Assembly (NCBI RefSeq): GCF_002811925.1
Contig: NZ_NPDS01000001.1
Span: forward strand, 766,001-830,000
Origin: Leptospira barantonii
GTDB taxonomy: Bacteria; Spirochaetota; Leptospiria; Leptospirales; Leptospiraceae
Direction: 5' to 3'
DNA length: 64,000 nucleotides
Shown here: piece after piece, positions 53,230 through 64,000 of the stretch
Layout of the letters: each line of letters opens with the position of its first letter
How positions within the stretch are numbered: position 1 is the stretch's first letter
Made by a program: the position numbers and the translations under genes
Notes under the pieces: generated by a model
Seen by the model: only the letters and a program-made list of their open reading frames with translations
Database searches by the model: none
Told to the model about the DNA's origin: nothing

Positions 53230-54180
53230 ATGAAACAAATTCCCAGTTTTCAGTTCAGAACGACCGTTCTTCTTTTGTCCGTTTTTTTGAGTTCCTGCAG
53301 ATTTTTAGGAATCGGTTCGATTCCGATCGATGTTCTTAAATCGAAATACGCCAATTCCGAATCCGAATTCGTTCAGATCGGCAAAGTCAATCTTCATTAC
53401 AGAGACGAGGGGCAGGGGCCCGCGATCATTCTTTTGCACGGTGTTTGTGCATCCTTACATACTTGGGACGATTGGACCGCGTCTCTCAAAGGTAAATATA
53501 GAATCATTCGTTTGGATCTTCCGGGTCACGGTTTGACCGGGATCGACGGAGATCTTTCCGTTTTGGATCCGATCGAAGGGGTTCAACTTTTGGAAGAATT
53601 CAGAAAACGTCTGGGTTTGGAAAAATTTTATTTAGTAGGGAACTCGATGGGAGGTTATATTTCTTGGAACTATTCTCTTTCGTATCCTAGTCGAGTGGAG
53701 AAGATGGTTTTGATCGACGCCGCGGGTTATGCTCAACCCTTACCCGAACTCATCGCGTTCGGCAGTCATCCTCTTGTAAGACCGGTCGCTAAACTTTCCA
53801 CTCCGAGTTTTCTTGTGGGCCGCGGAATCAGTCAGGCTTACGGAGATCCTTCCAAACTCAAAGACGATGTGAAAGAAAGATACGTGGATCTTTCGATGAG
53901 AGAAGGGAACCGAGAAGCGATCGCGAGAATCTTTCAGATCGCTCGTGAAAAATTTTTAAACCCGGATATCTCGAAAAGAATCACTGAGGTTACGACTCCC
54001 ACTTTGGTTATGTGGGGAACCGAAGATCATTGGTTGAAATACGAATACTTTCCGAACTGGAAGCGTGATTTGAAAAACGCGAAGTTCGCGGTTTACGAAG
54101 GTGCGGGTCATATTCCGATGGAGGAGATTCCGGATCGTACCGCTAAGGACTTGGATTCTTTTCTTTCGGGCGTTTATTAA
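53230..54180 (+). CDS. Alpha/beta hydrolase lipoprotein
   Basis: A 316-residue protein with signal and lipobox LSSC (Cys 23). The hydrolase fold begins with VNLHYRDEGQGPAIILLHG; the nucleophile elbow is GNSMGG, the acid in MWGTEDHWL and the histidine in GAGHIPMEE. A HG motif supplies the oxyanion hole. It is a lipid-anchored esterase, lipase or dehalogenase-like hydrolase with unknown substrate. It precedes the DUF2461 gene by 120 bp on the same strand. Confidence 0.9.
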   Translation: MKQIPSFQFRTTVLLLSVFLSSCRFLGIGSIPIDVLKSKYANSESEFVQIGKVNLHYRDEGQGPAIILLHGVCASLHTWDDWTASLKGKYRIIRLDLPGHGLTGIDGDLSVLDPIEGVQLLEEFRKRLGLEKFYLVGNSMGGYISWNYSLSYPSRVEKMVLIDAAGYAQPLPELIAFGSHPLVRPVAKLSTPSFLVGRGISQAYGDPSKLKDDVKERYVDLSMREGNREAIARIFQIAREKFLNPDISKRITEVTTPTLVMWGTEDHWLKYEYFPNWKRDLKNAKFAVYEGAGHIPMEEIPDRTAKDLDSFLSGVY

Positions 54181-54300
54181 ATTTCGAAGGAATTCTTTTG
54201 TGAGCGCGGCGGTTGTCATCGAGCCGCTTGCGTTTTATAGAATCGTTTTTGACTTGATCGGGAAGATAGGAAATACGATTCTTATGCGAAAGGTTTTTTC

Positions 54301-54954
<654 letters not shown>

Positions 54955-54960
<6 letters not shown>

Positions 54961-54993
54961 ACGCCGCCCATCGGAAGGAAAAGGCGTTTAAAG
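54955..54993 (+). terminator. Hairpin at the end of the DUF2461 gene
   Basis: CTTTAAACGCC (54955-54965) pairs with GGCGTTTAAAG (54983-54993), 11 bp, overlapping the stop codon. A second hairpin GCGGATTTT/AAAATCCGC (55010-55029) follows. Together they lie between convergent genes. Confidence 0.55.
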
Positions 54994-55046
54994 GGTTCGG
55001 TTTCGTTTTGCGGATTTTGTAAAATCCGCTTTCGATTTCGAAACGA

Positions 55047-55946
55047 TCATTCTCCCGTTCCGTAGATTTTATTCGGAGTGACCTTGGCGGGTTTTAAGGT
55101 GCAGTCTTCGCTTAACAACATAATCCTTTCCGCTTCGTAAGCGGTTCTGTTGCTCGCACAGAGCGAGAAGTTTCGGTTGTAATTTGCGATCGCAAATATA
55201 AAACCTTTGGTTCGAATCGCGTCGATACATCGATTCATAGAATCGGTGGTATACGTTTTCGATTTTTCGATTCCCATCGCTTCGATAAAAATCAGATGGG
55301 ATGTAAATAGGTTAAGCCCCGCGGGAGAGACGCCGCTCGTTGTGCTCGAGTTCGGAAACGCTCCGGTCGCGTTGTAATCCACTTGCAGTGTATAATCCTG
55401 CCCGGTCGCTCCTTCGCAACCTATGTATACGGCATCCCAAGGATTGGATGCGATCGTTCGGCTGACTGCGTTCGTTCCAGTTACAAGAGGTATGGTGATT
55501 CCGCCCGGAAAGAAACTGTTGTTCATCGTTTCATCCACTCCGTAACTGATCTTACAAGCCGCCGCGCCCGTGAGCTGTGAGAATTGTCCGTAGAGAAACA
55601 CGTTATTCGTAAAAACAAAAACGTCCTTGTCCGTCGGACTGGAAATATTGCCGGTTATTTTTGCTCTTGAGAATTGTGGGTATTGAAGCGATATCGATTG
55701 TGCGGTCGAATACGTTTCGTTCGGATTGGTGTCGTTCGTCAAGGAGTAGGGCGTCGAATTGTCCGTGCCCACATTACAGGTTGTATTGTTGATTTTAGGA
55801 CTACCGAAACTTTCGAACGTGGAAATGACGGAGATCTCTTTGGAGATTCTTTCGATCGCGTCCTTGCCGCTTACTATATCGATTTTATCGCTCTGACATC
55901 CGGTGCAGAGTAGAATGAGGAGGATCGTAATTTTCGCTTTTTTCAT
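55047..55946 (-). CDS. Lipoprotein of unknown function with PPC-like domain
   Basis: A 299-residue protein with a textbook signal and lipobox LLCTGC (Cys 17). The region from about 75 to 200 (DTNPNETYSTAQSI, ITGNISSPTDKDVFVF, YTLQVDYN) resembles the PPC-type beta-sandwich found in bacterial surface proteins. The C-terminus has a run with conserved cysteines (MNRCIDAIRTKGFIFAIANYNRNFSLCASN, SEDCTLKP). A long hairpin ends right before its ATG and covers the ribosome binding site. Confidence 0.82.
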   Translation of the reverse strand: MKKAKITILLILLCTGCQSDKIDIVSGKDAIERISKEISVISTFESFGSPKINNTTCNVGTDNSTPYSLTNDTNPNETYSTAQSISLQYPQFSRAKITGNISSPTDKDVFVFTNNVFLYGQFSQLTGAAACKISYGVDETMNNSFFPGGITIPLVTGTNAVSRTIASNPWDAVYIGCEGATGQDYTLQVDYNATGAFPNSSTTSGVSPAGLNLFTSHLIFIEAMGIEKSKTYTTDSMNRCIDAIRTKGFIFAIANYNRNFSLCASNRTAYEAERIMLLSEDCTLKPAKVTPNKIYGTGE

Positions 55947-56010
55947 AAAATCCGTTCTCTGATTCTTTTACGCTTCTTGTCATTTTGAACAGACAAGGAG
56001 AACGGATTTT
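55947..56010 (-). promoter_or_regulatory. Leader hairpin that covers the ribosome binding site of the 55047-55946 lipoprotein
   Basis: On the minus strand AAAATCCGTTCTC (56010-55998) pairs with GAGAACGGATTTT (55959-55947), a 13-bp perfect stem whose right arm contains the purine-rich GAGAACGGA and ends at the ATG. An inner CTTGTC/GACAAG stem is also possible. Confidence 0.6.
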
Positions 56011-56090
56011 TTAATTGGAAATATCTTTTTTTACGGAAGTCGCATTAAATGTTTCTGATGCTTACGTTTCAAAAGCGTTGCAGAAACTCA

Positions 56091-56121
56091 GTAACCTCGC
56101 TTCCTATTGGCGCGAGGTTAC
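56091..56121 (-). terminator. Hairpin at the end of the channel gene
   Basis: GTAACCTCGC (56091-56100) pairs with GCGAGGTTAC (56112-56121), a perfect 10-bp stem overlapping the stop of the channel gene. No T-run follows on the minus strand. Confidence 0.45.
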
Positions 56122-58073
56122 GTTTGATCTTCCGCTAAGACGATCAGGTTGTCATCCGGGCCGACCGTAAAGTTCGTATCCTTGAGGGGGATTAGGTGAA
56201 CCCCATAACCCTTTTCCTCTTCCAATTCCTCGGAAGCGATTCGAATTCCAAAACAGGTTTCTCCTCGTTTTAAGGCCGCGCTTGCACAATCCGCAAAACT
56301 CAAGGTCTGTGGAAGATGATCGAAATACAAGGACGCGGGTTTGAGATAGATCTCGCTTCCTTCCGGGCTGAATAGATTTTCGTAAATTCTCATTACGTCC
56401 GGTTCCTGCGAAACCTGAGCCATCATCTTCGAAACGAATTGATTGGAAATGAGGAAGTCCTTCACACCGGTTTCAAGCACGATCTCCGTATTTTCGGAAT
56501 TCATGATTTCGGTGATCAACTGAGTGGAAGGTTGATTGCCCGTTTTGAAAGAGTATCTTTTGAAGTATTGTCTGAAACGAAGCAAAAGAGAAATCGTCTG
56601 TGCGTCTACTTCTTCAATATTCTCCTTTTCCTCGGCTAAGAATATTACGGAATCGTAAGATTCGGGAGCGAGACGTTTCATCACCGATTCCTGCGAAAGA
56701 TCCGCCTGAAAGGAACGAAGGGTGATCTTAGGATATTTTTTCTTCAATCGAAGAACTGTGGATTTGAATTCGTCGTCGATCTGTTTTACGAGAATGTCGA
56801 TTGTCGAACCGGGAGAAACGAACTTTGCGTATTCTTCCACGATCAACGGGCTTTTCGAATTCCATCCCACGATCAATTGTTTGTCGACCGGGTTGTTCTT
56901 TTTCTTTTTAGGAAGAGCGAAGTCCTTCGGACTTGCGACCGCCGATTCCGAATAACGGATCTTGGAATCGTCTTCCGCGAGAAGAATCGCGTCCTCCGCG
57001 TCGCTCGGAACGTAATCCGAGGGCGGATTCAAAATGATTTCTCCGTCCTCTTTGCGAAAACCCAACGGAACCGATTCGTTAAACCGAAATGAAATTTGTC
57101 GATGATCGAGACCGTTCCATCCGGAAGAAGGTTTGTAAAAGTAGATCTCGTCTCCTTCGAACCCGACGAGGTTGGAATATACGACCGCGAGTCCGGAGGT
57201 TCTTGAAGTTTGTACGAGAAGTTTTGCGAGAATGTTTCTTTCATCCATTACTTGGATCGAAGAGGAAAGTTCCTGCGCGATCATTCTGTTTTCTTCGTTG
57301 TAGAGTTCGGCGACGATCGGAGGAAGTTCTTTTCCATGACCAAGCGCGACTAACGCCATCAAGGATTTTAAAACCTTCGCGTCCCCGATGTTTCTTCCGT
57401 CCTTACCGTCTTCCTCTCCGGATGAATTCAGAACCAAAACGGACTTCGCTTCTCCCGCGTTCACCTTTCTCAAAGAATGAAGACTGGAAGGAGTTCCGGA
57501 ACGTGTGATGATCTTCGTGGTTTTTCTTTCTTCGAGATTTTCGGAAAGATAATCGTCCATGACTTCCTTGTCTTCCTCGGCGAGTATTACCACAACCGCT
57601 CTCGATTCGGAAGAATTGGCTTCGATCAATTCCTTGATGATTTCCACGACCCGAACTCCGAAACCGAGAATGATCGTATGATCTTTTTCTAATACGTCGC
57701 TTTTTCCTTTTCTCAAGTCCTGGATTTTCTGATCGAACTGATTCGTGATGAACGCAACCAAACTCGAAAAGAGTACCAACCCCAAAAAGACCGTGAGAAT
57801 TCCGGTAGTTTTATTGAACCAGTTCGATTCTCCGTCTTCCGCGACGGCGCCCGCGTCGGAGATCTGCAGGAATACCCTCCATAAAAATTCTCCCTTTCCT
57901 TGGATGGATTCGTCCGGAAAAATCAGTCCGCCTAACAAACGAAATACGGAGAGGGTCACAAACGCGATTAAGAATAACGTGATCAGAGCTACGAAAACCG
58001 AACCCCCGCCTCTGGACATGAAGTTGTCGAAATGATACCGAAGTTTATCCGAAAATTTATGGTTTGATTTCAT
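56118..58073 (-). CDS. CASTOR/POLLUX-like putative ion channel with RCK-type domains
   Basis: A 651-residue protein. Two membrane segments (about 26-50 and 88-112) flank a pore-like loop (LWRVFLQISDAGAVAEDG). The cytosolic part begins DHTIILGFGVRVVEIIKELIEAN, a Rossmann-type RCK domain, and a second one starts at IVGWNSKSPLIVEEYAKF near residue 402. This is the bacterial version of the CASTOR/POLLUX family that conducts cations through nuclear membranes in plants. Ion selectivity is not clear because the K+ signature TVGYG is absent. Single transcription unit. Confidence 0.88.
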   Translation of the reverse strand: MKSNHKFSDKLRYHFDNFMSRGGGSVFVALITLFLIAFVTLSVFRLLGGLIFPDESIQGKGEFLWRVFLQISDAGAVAEDGESNWFNKTTGILTVFLGLVLFSSLVAFITNQFDQKIQDLRKGKSDVLEKDHTIILGFGVRVVEIIKELIEANSSESRAVVVILAEEDKEVMDDYLSENLEERKTTKIITRSGTPSSLHSLRKVNAGEAKSVLVLNSSGEEDGKDGRNIGDAKVLKSLMALVALGHGKELPPIVAELYNEENRMIAQELSSSIQVMDERNILAKLLVQTSRTSGLAVVYSNLVGFEGDEIYFYKPSSGWNGLDHRQISFRFNESVPLGFRKEDGEIILNPPSDYVPSDAEDAILLAEDDSKIRYSESAVASPKDFALPKKKKNNPVDKQLIVGWNSKSPLIVEEYAKFVSPGSTIDILVKQIDDEFKSTVLRLKKKYPKITLRSFQADLSQESVMKRLAPESYDSVIFLAEEKENIEEVDAQTISLLLRFRQYFKRYSFKTGNQPSTQLITEIMNSENTEIVLETGVKDFLISNQFVSKMMAQVSQEPDVMRIYENLFSPEGSEIYLKPASLYFDHLPQTLSFADCASAALKRGETCFGIRIASEELEEEKGYGVHLIPLKDTNFTVGPDDNLIVLAEDQT

Positions 58074-58148
58074 GGATGAAGAATGGAAATCAAAGCCCGG
58101 TTTTTATCAAATGGAAAATAAATTCTTTCTGAAAAATAAGAACGGTTT

Positions 58149-58574
58149 TTAGAGACTGGAAACGAACAACAAAAGGGAGAGTATAAGGCAAAGGGGAGAA
58201 TAGTATAGGTCGTCGTATTTCGAGAAATTGGTTCCTCGGATCTTTTTGAAAAAGCCCACGAGTTTGAAATCCCCGACGGCTCTGAGCAAGAACACGAACG
58301 ATAAGAACGTGGTTCCGTATTCCAAGAGGTTGTGAAAAATTCCGAGCGGAGTCTGCATTCTGAGTCCGATCGGAAACAAGGCGGCAAGAAATAACAGGAT
58401 TCCCACCGTTGCGGTGGTTAGTTTCCCCGGTTGAAAAGCCGGTTTACCCTTTACTTCCGGTATTGCCCGATTCTTTCCCTTGGCTCCTCCCGCCACCCAA
58501 TAAAAATGAAATCCGGATAGTATGAAGAGTATCACACCGGAAATCCAAGAAGTTATTTGAGCGATCGGTTCCAT
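58149..58574 (-). CDS. DUF3995 membrane protein
   Basis: A 141-residue protein with four membrane helices (about 8-28, 54-72, 83-100 and 122-140). The N-terminal half with [30 protein letters not shown] matches the DUF3995 family, whose function is not known. It is 7 bp after the MarR gene stop on the same strand, so it is probably controlled by that regulator. Confidence 0.82.
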   Translation of the reverse strand: MEPIAQITSWISGVILFILSGFHFYWVAGGAKGKNRAIPEVKGKPAFQPGKLTTATVGILLFLAALFPIGLRMQTPLGIFHNLLEYGTTFLSFVFLLRAVGDFKLVGFFKKIRGTNFSKYDDLYYSPLCLILSLLLFVSSL

Positions 58575-58581
58575 GGAAAGT

Positions 58582-59037
<456 letters not shown>

Positions 59038-59068
59038 ATTTTACCCAATTTTAGAAATTTTTTTCTGA

Positions 59069-59533
59069 TCAGGCAAATTGATATAGATAGATTACCTCTC
59101 CTACGGCCGCCGCTTTCGTGGATCCTTCGGTTTCAAAAGTCATCTTCAGAGTCATTCTCGCCGTACCTCTTAGGTCCTTCAGCTCGATCAACTCCGCTCT
59201 AATTCTCAACTTGCTTCCTACTTTTACGGGCTCTAAAAACCGAAGTTTCTCCATCCCGTAATTGATCCCCATCTTAATATTCTTTAATTCTAATATTTGA
59301 GATAAGAGGTAGGGTGCCATGGACAAGGTAAGATATCCGTGAGCGATCGTTCCTCCGAACGGAGATTCCTTTGAGGCCCTATCCGGGTCGGTGTGAATCC
59401 ACTGATGATCCAGGGTCGCGTCGGCGAACTTGTTCACCTGCTCCTGAGTCACTGTGTGATAATCGGATACTCCGATTTCCTTTCCCGTATAGGCTTCTAG
59501 TTCGGCAAAACTGGACAATACTACCTTAGCCAT
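59069..59533 (-). CDS. MaoC-like (R)-specific enoyl-CoA hydratase
   Basis: A 154-residue hot-dog-fold hydratase. The hydratase 2 motif is present: [18 protein letters not shown] with catalytic Asp and His, then [15 protein letters not shown] clear GGAG lies before the ATG. The family hydrates enoyl-CoA in fatty acid breakdown or polymer precursor supply. A MarR regulator follows directly, an arrangement often seen for acyl-CoA-responsive genes. Confidence 0.92.
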   Translation of the reverse strand: MAKVVLSSFAELEAYTGKEIGVSDYHTVTQEQVNKFADATLDHQWIHTDPDRASKESPFGGTIAHGYLTLSMAPYLLSQILELKNIKMGINYGMEKLRFLEPVKVGSKLRIRAELIELKDLRGTARMTLKMTFETEGSTKAAAVGEVIYLYQFA

Positions 59534-59545
59534 GTTTTTCTCCTT

Positions 59546-60184
59546 TTACTCCGTTTTATTTTTTAATTTTTCAGTAAGCTGTTCAAAGATTTCGGACTCG
59601 AGAATGGAGATATCGATATTGTCCTGAAGACCTCGGGCTTTACCCGAGTAGATCGCCTTCCAGAGAATTTCGCCGTTATCCACATCCATCGCTTTGACCG
59701 TGACTTCCATCACCGAATTACCGGAAGCGGTTCCGAAATCCGTCATGTCCGTAAAGACGACAACGTCGCCTTTGAGTTGTTTTGCGATTTGAATTCCTCT
59801 TTCCTCGCTGAAGGAATTCTCCGCCGCAAAAGCGGTGCGGTATTGTTTTTCCGCGTTGTATTTGTCCTGCACCTTTCCGCCGTATTCGAGAATGGTGAGT
59901 TCCAGTTTTTCATAACTTCTGGATTCTAAGAATTTTTTCTGATCCGCGTTTTGGTTTTTCATCAACCAGCCGGTTCGAATCTGGACCGGAAAAATCACGT
60001 GTCTCGATTTTTTGTCCGGCGTAAAACCTTTTCGAACGAACACCGTTCCGAAGATGAAGTTTTTCGAGGAAGCACACTGTACGAATACGAAAAAGAATAG
60101 AATGAATGCGCCGAAAATTCTCGGGAAAGAGGGGATGGGGCTCCCGTTCGGGAAAAAAGTAAATGCGATGCGAGGAGCGGACAA
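59546..60184 (-). CDS. Lipoprotein of unknown function
   Basis: A 212-residue protein. The only start that keeps the signal is a TTG at 60184 with AAGGGA eight bases upstream. The lead is long (about 35 residues) and ends in FFFVFVQC (Cys about 37). The mature part is a mixed alpha/beta fold, with [24 protein letters not shown] and [28 protein letters not shown], resembling outer membrane assembly or penicillin-binding-protein-activator-type lipoproteins (LpoB/CsgG-like) that start with a nucleotide-like beta sheet. This is an impression, not a firm match. It is 12 bp upstream of maoC. Confidence 0.75.
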   Translation of the reverse strand: MSAPRIAFTFFPNGSPIPSFPRIFGAFILFFFVFVQCASSKNFIFGTVFVRKGFTPDKKSRHVIFPVQIRTGWLMKNQNADQKKFLESRSYEKLELTILEYGGKVQDKYNAEKQYRTAFAAENSFSEERGIQIAKQLKGDVVVFTDMTDFGTASGNSVMEVTVKAMDVDNGEILWKAIYSGKARGLQDNIDISILESEIFEQLTEKLKNKTE

Positions 60185-60396
60185 TTTGTTTTCCCTTCTG
60201 TTCCTTTACTACCAGTAGTCAGACAAGCCATTTGTCCATCCGTTTTTTCAGGTTTTACGCGGCAGAATTCGACGTATAAACGAAATCCTAATTTAGGATA
60301 TTTTTATTTTTGGGTTCGGAATAACGGCTTGTGTTCCGTCCGAGTTTGATCGCTAAATTGATTGACAGGCTATATGCAAACGGGAGTCTAATAGTA

Positions 60397-60767
<371 letters not shown>

Positions 60768-60777
<10 letters not shown>

Positions 60778-61328
60778 GTGATTTGAGTAAAGCCCCGGGC
60801 CAAGCGCTGGGGGATATGGTTCAACTCGGAAGTATCGAGTCCGTAATCCAGTGGGGAAGAAGTTATTCTCTTTGGCCTTATCCGTTCGCGACCGCTTGTT
60901 GCGGAATCGAATACATGAGTACCGCTTGTTCCGATTACGATATCGCCCGCTTCGGAGCGGAACGACCTTCGTTTTCTCCGCGTCAGGCGGATATGATTCT
61001 GGTGCTCGGCACGATCACTTACAAGATGGCGCCCGTACTTCGTCAGATTTACGATCAAATGGCGGAACCTAAGTTCGTCATCAGCGTGGGAGCCTGCGCT
61101 TCTTCGGGTGGAATGTTTAATACGTACGGAGTTTTACAAGGAGTGGATCGGATTCTTCCCGTCGACGTTTATGTTCCGGGATGTCCGCCGAGACCGGAAG
61201 CGATCTTGGACGCCCTTATGAAATTACAGGCGAAACTGAAAACCCAGGGGCTGGAAGCGAGACGTCAGGAAGTGATGCAGAAAATCCAGGAAATGAACGA
61301 AAGAAATAAACCCCTGGTTGTACGATGA
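60768..61328 (+). CDS. nuoB: NADH-quinone oxidoreductase subunit B
   Basis: A 186-residue subunit that carries cluster N2, the last iron-sulphur centre before quinone. The ligands are in [10 protein letters not shown] (Cys-Cys), GACASSGG and [10 protein letters not shown]. It overlaps nuoA by 10 bases and nuoC by four. Confidence 0.97.
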
Positions 61329-61858
61329 AAGAAGAAGTAGAACGATTCCTAAAAGAAAAATTCCCTCATTTTTTGGATACGCAGACCGCGACGATCTCCA
61401 ACGTCCCCGTTTTTTTTCTAAAAGCGGAGGGAGTGGTTCCCGTATTGTCCGCGTTAAAAAACGATCCAACACTCAATTATAATTTTCTAAACGATCTGAC
61501 CGCGGTCGATTGGCTCGGTAAACGAGAACCTCGTTTCGAAGTCTGTTATCTTCTCCGGTCGGGAAGCAAAGGCTCGAGCAAAATCCAAATCAAGGTAAAA
61601 CTCGAGGAGGGAGAATCGGTTCCGAGTATCACTTCCGTTTTTAAAGGCGCGAACTGGCCCGAGCGCGAAGTATATGATCTTTTTGGAATATCTTTTATCG
61701 GTCACCCGAGTTTGGATAGAATTCTTATGCCGGATAACTTTCAAGGACATCCTCTCAGAAAGGATTTTCCATTGGAAGGATTCGGACAGGATTATCTTAT
61801 CGAAGACCTTCTTCATATCCACGTAAACGAAGACATCACCAAGGAAGGAGGAAAGTAG
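61325..61858 (+). CDS. nuoC: NADH-quinone oxidoreductase subunit C
   Basis: A 177-residue subunit of the peripheral arm. The family motif [45 protein letters not shown] is complete. nuoC and nuoD are separate genes here, not fused as in E. coli. The ATG overlaps the nuoB stop. Confidence 0.96.
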   Translation: MKEEVERFLKEKFPHFLDTQTATISNVPVFFLKAEGVVPVLSALKNDPTLNYNFLNDLTAVDWLGKREPRFEVCYLLRSGSKGSSKIQIKVKLEEGESVPSITSVFKGANWPEREVYDLFGISFIGHPSLDRILMPDNFQGHPLRKDFPLEGFGQDYLIEDLLHIHVNEDITKEGGK

Positions 61859-61859
61859 A

Positions 61860-64000
<2,141 letters not shown>

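Overview
The window reads as a chromosomal segment of a spirochaete of the genus Leptospira. The grounds are the many lipoproteins with loose lipoboxes, the gene order rplU-prp-rpmA-obgE-proB-proA-nadD, the small PurL, the divergent LpxC, and a short interspersed GGAACTCC repeat that I associate with these genomes. Base composition looks richer in G+C than L. interrogans, which points to another member of the genus; the species is not resolved. No tRNA, rRNA, CRISPR array, prophage or transposase was seen.

Layout. 1-4861 (minus): a truncated FG-GAP surface protein, then purK-purE and murF. 5069-5917 (plus): a LamG-like lipoprotein. 5970-10866 (minus): a ribosome, GTPase, proline and NAD cluster, rplU to nadD. 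10867-11760: a long non-coding stretch with interspersed repeats. 11761-14531: a small membrane protein, LpxC, and a MarR regulator with FabG behind two near-identical palindromic operators. 14772-22098: GH13 glucosidase, dienelactone hydrolase, membrane nucleotide cyclase, and a WYL regulator divergent from an SDR, a 58-codon gene and a membrane protein. 22258-28617: a PHP-like lipid-anchored or membrane protein, a polyprenyl-sugar glycosyltransferase pair, YqeK, a DUF3089 lipoprotein and a flavin reductase. 29299-34956 (plus): purL, LRR lipoprotein, ileS, closed by a strong terminator. 35107-44685: lipoprotein and STAS protein, a three-gene plus-strand group of unknown role, then AI-2E permease, cyclic-nucleotide-binding protein, lspA, ABC1 kinase and an oxidoreductase carrying a repeat-derived insertion. 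45016-53077: the most accessory-looking part, with a chimeric DUF5648/dimethylformamidase-like lipoprotein, amidase, ankyrin protein, a gene remnant and an orphan adenine methyltransferase. 53230-60184: hydrolases, lipoproteins, a CASTOR/POLLUX-like channel, MarR and MaoC proteins. 60400-64000 (plus): nuoABCDEF, cut by the window end.

How the genes relate. Several sets serve the envelope: murF, lpxC, fabG, the GT2/ArnT-like pair, and lspA, which would process the roughly ten predicted lipoproteins seen here. purE, purK and purL belong to purine synthesis but lie in separate transcription units. Start codons are often TTG, twice in the form TTGA where the start overlaps the upstream stop (purE/purK, rplU/prp). 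Two genes run off the window edges (FG-GAP on the left, nuoF on the right).

Nothing here is a clear new defence or mobile system. The best candidates for undescribed biology are the chimeric lipoprotein at 45016-47649, the 36334-39489 group with a nitrilase-like protein that lacks its catalytic cysteine, the repeat that became coding sequence at about 44240-44440, and two regulatory palindrome systems (MarR and WYL).
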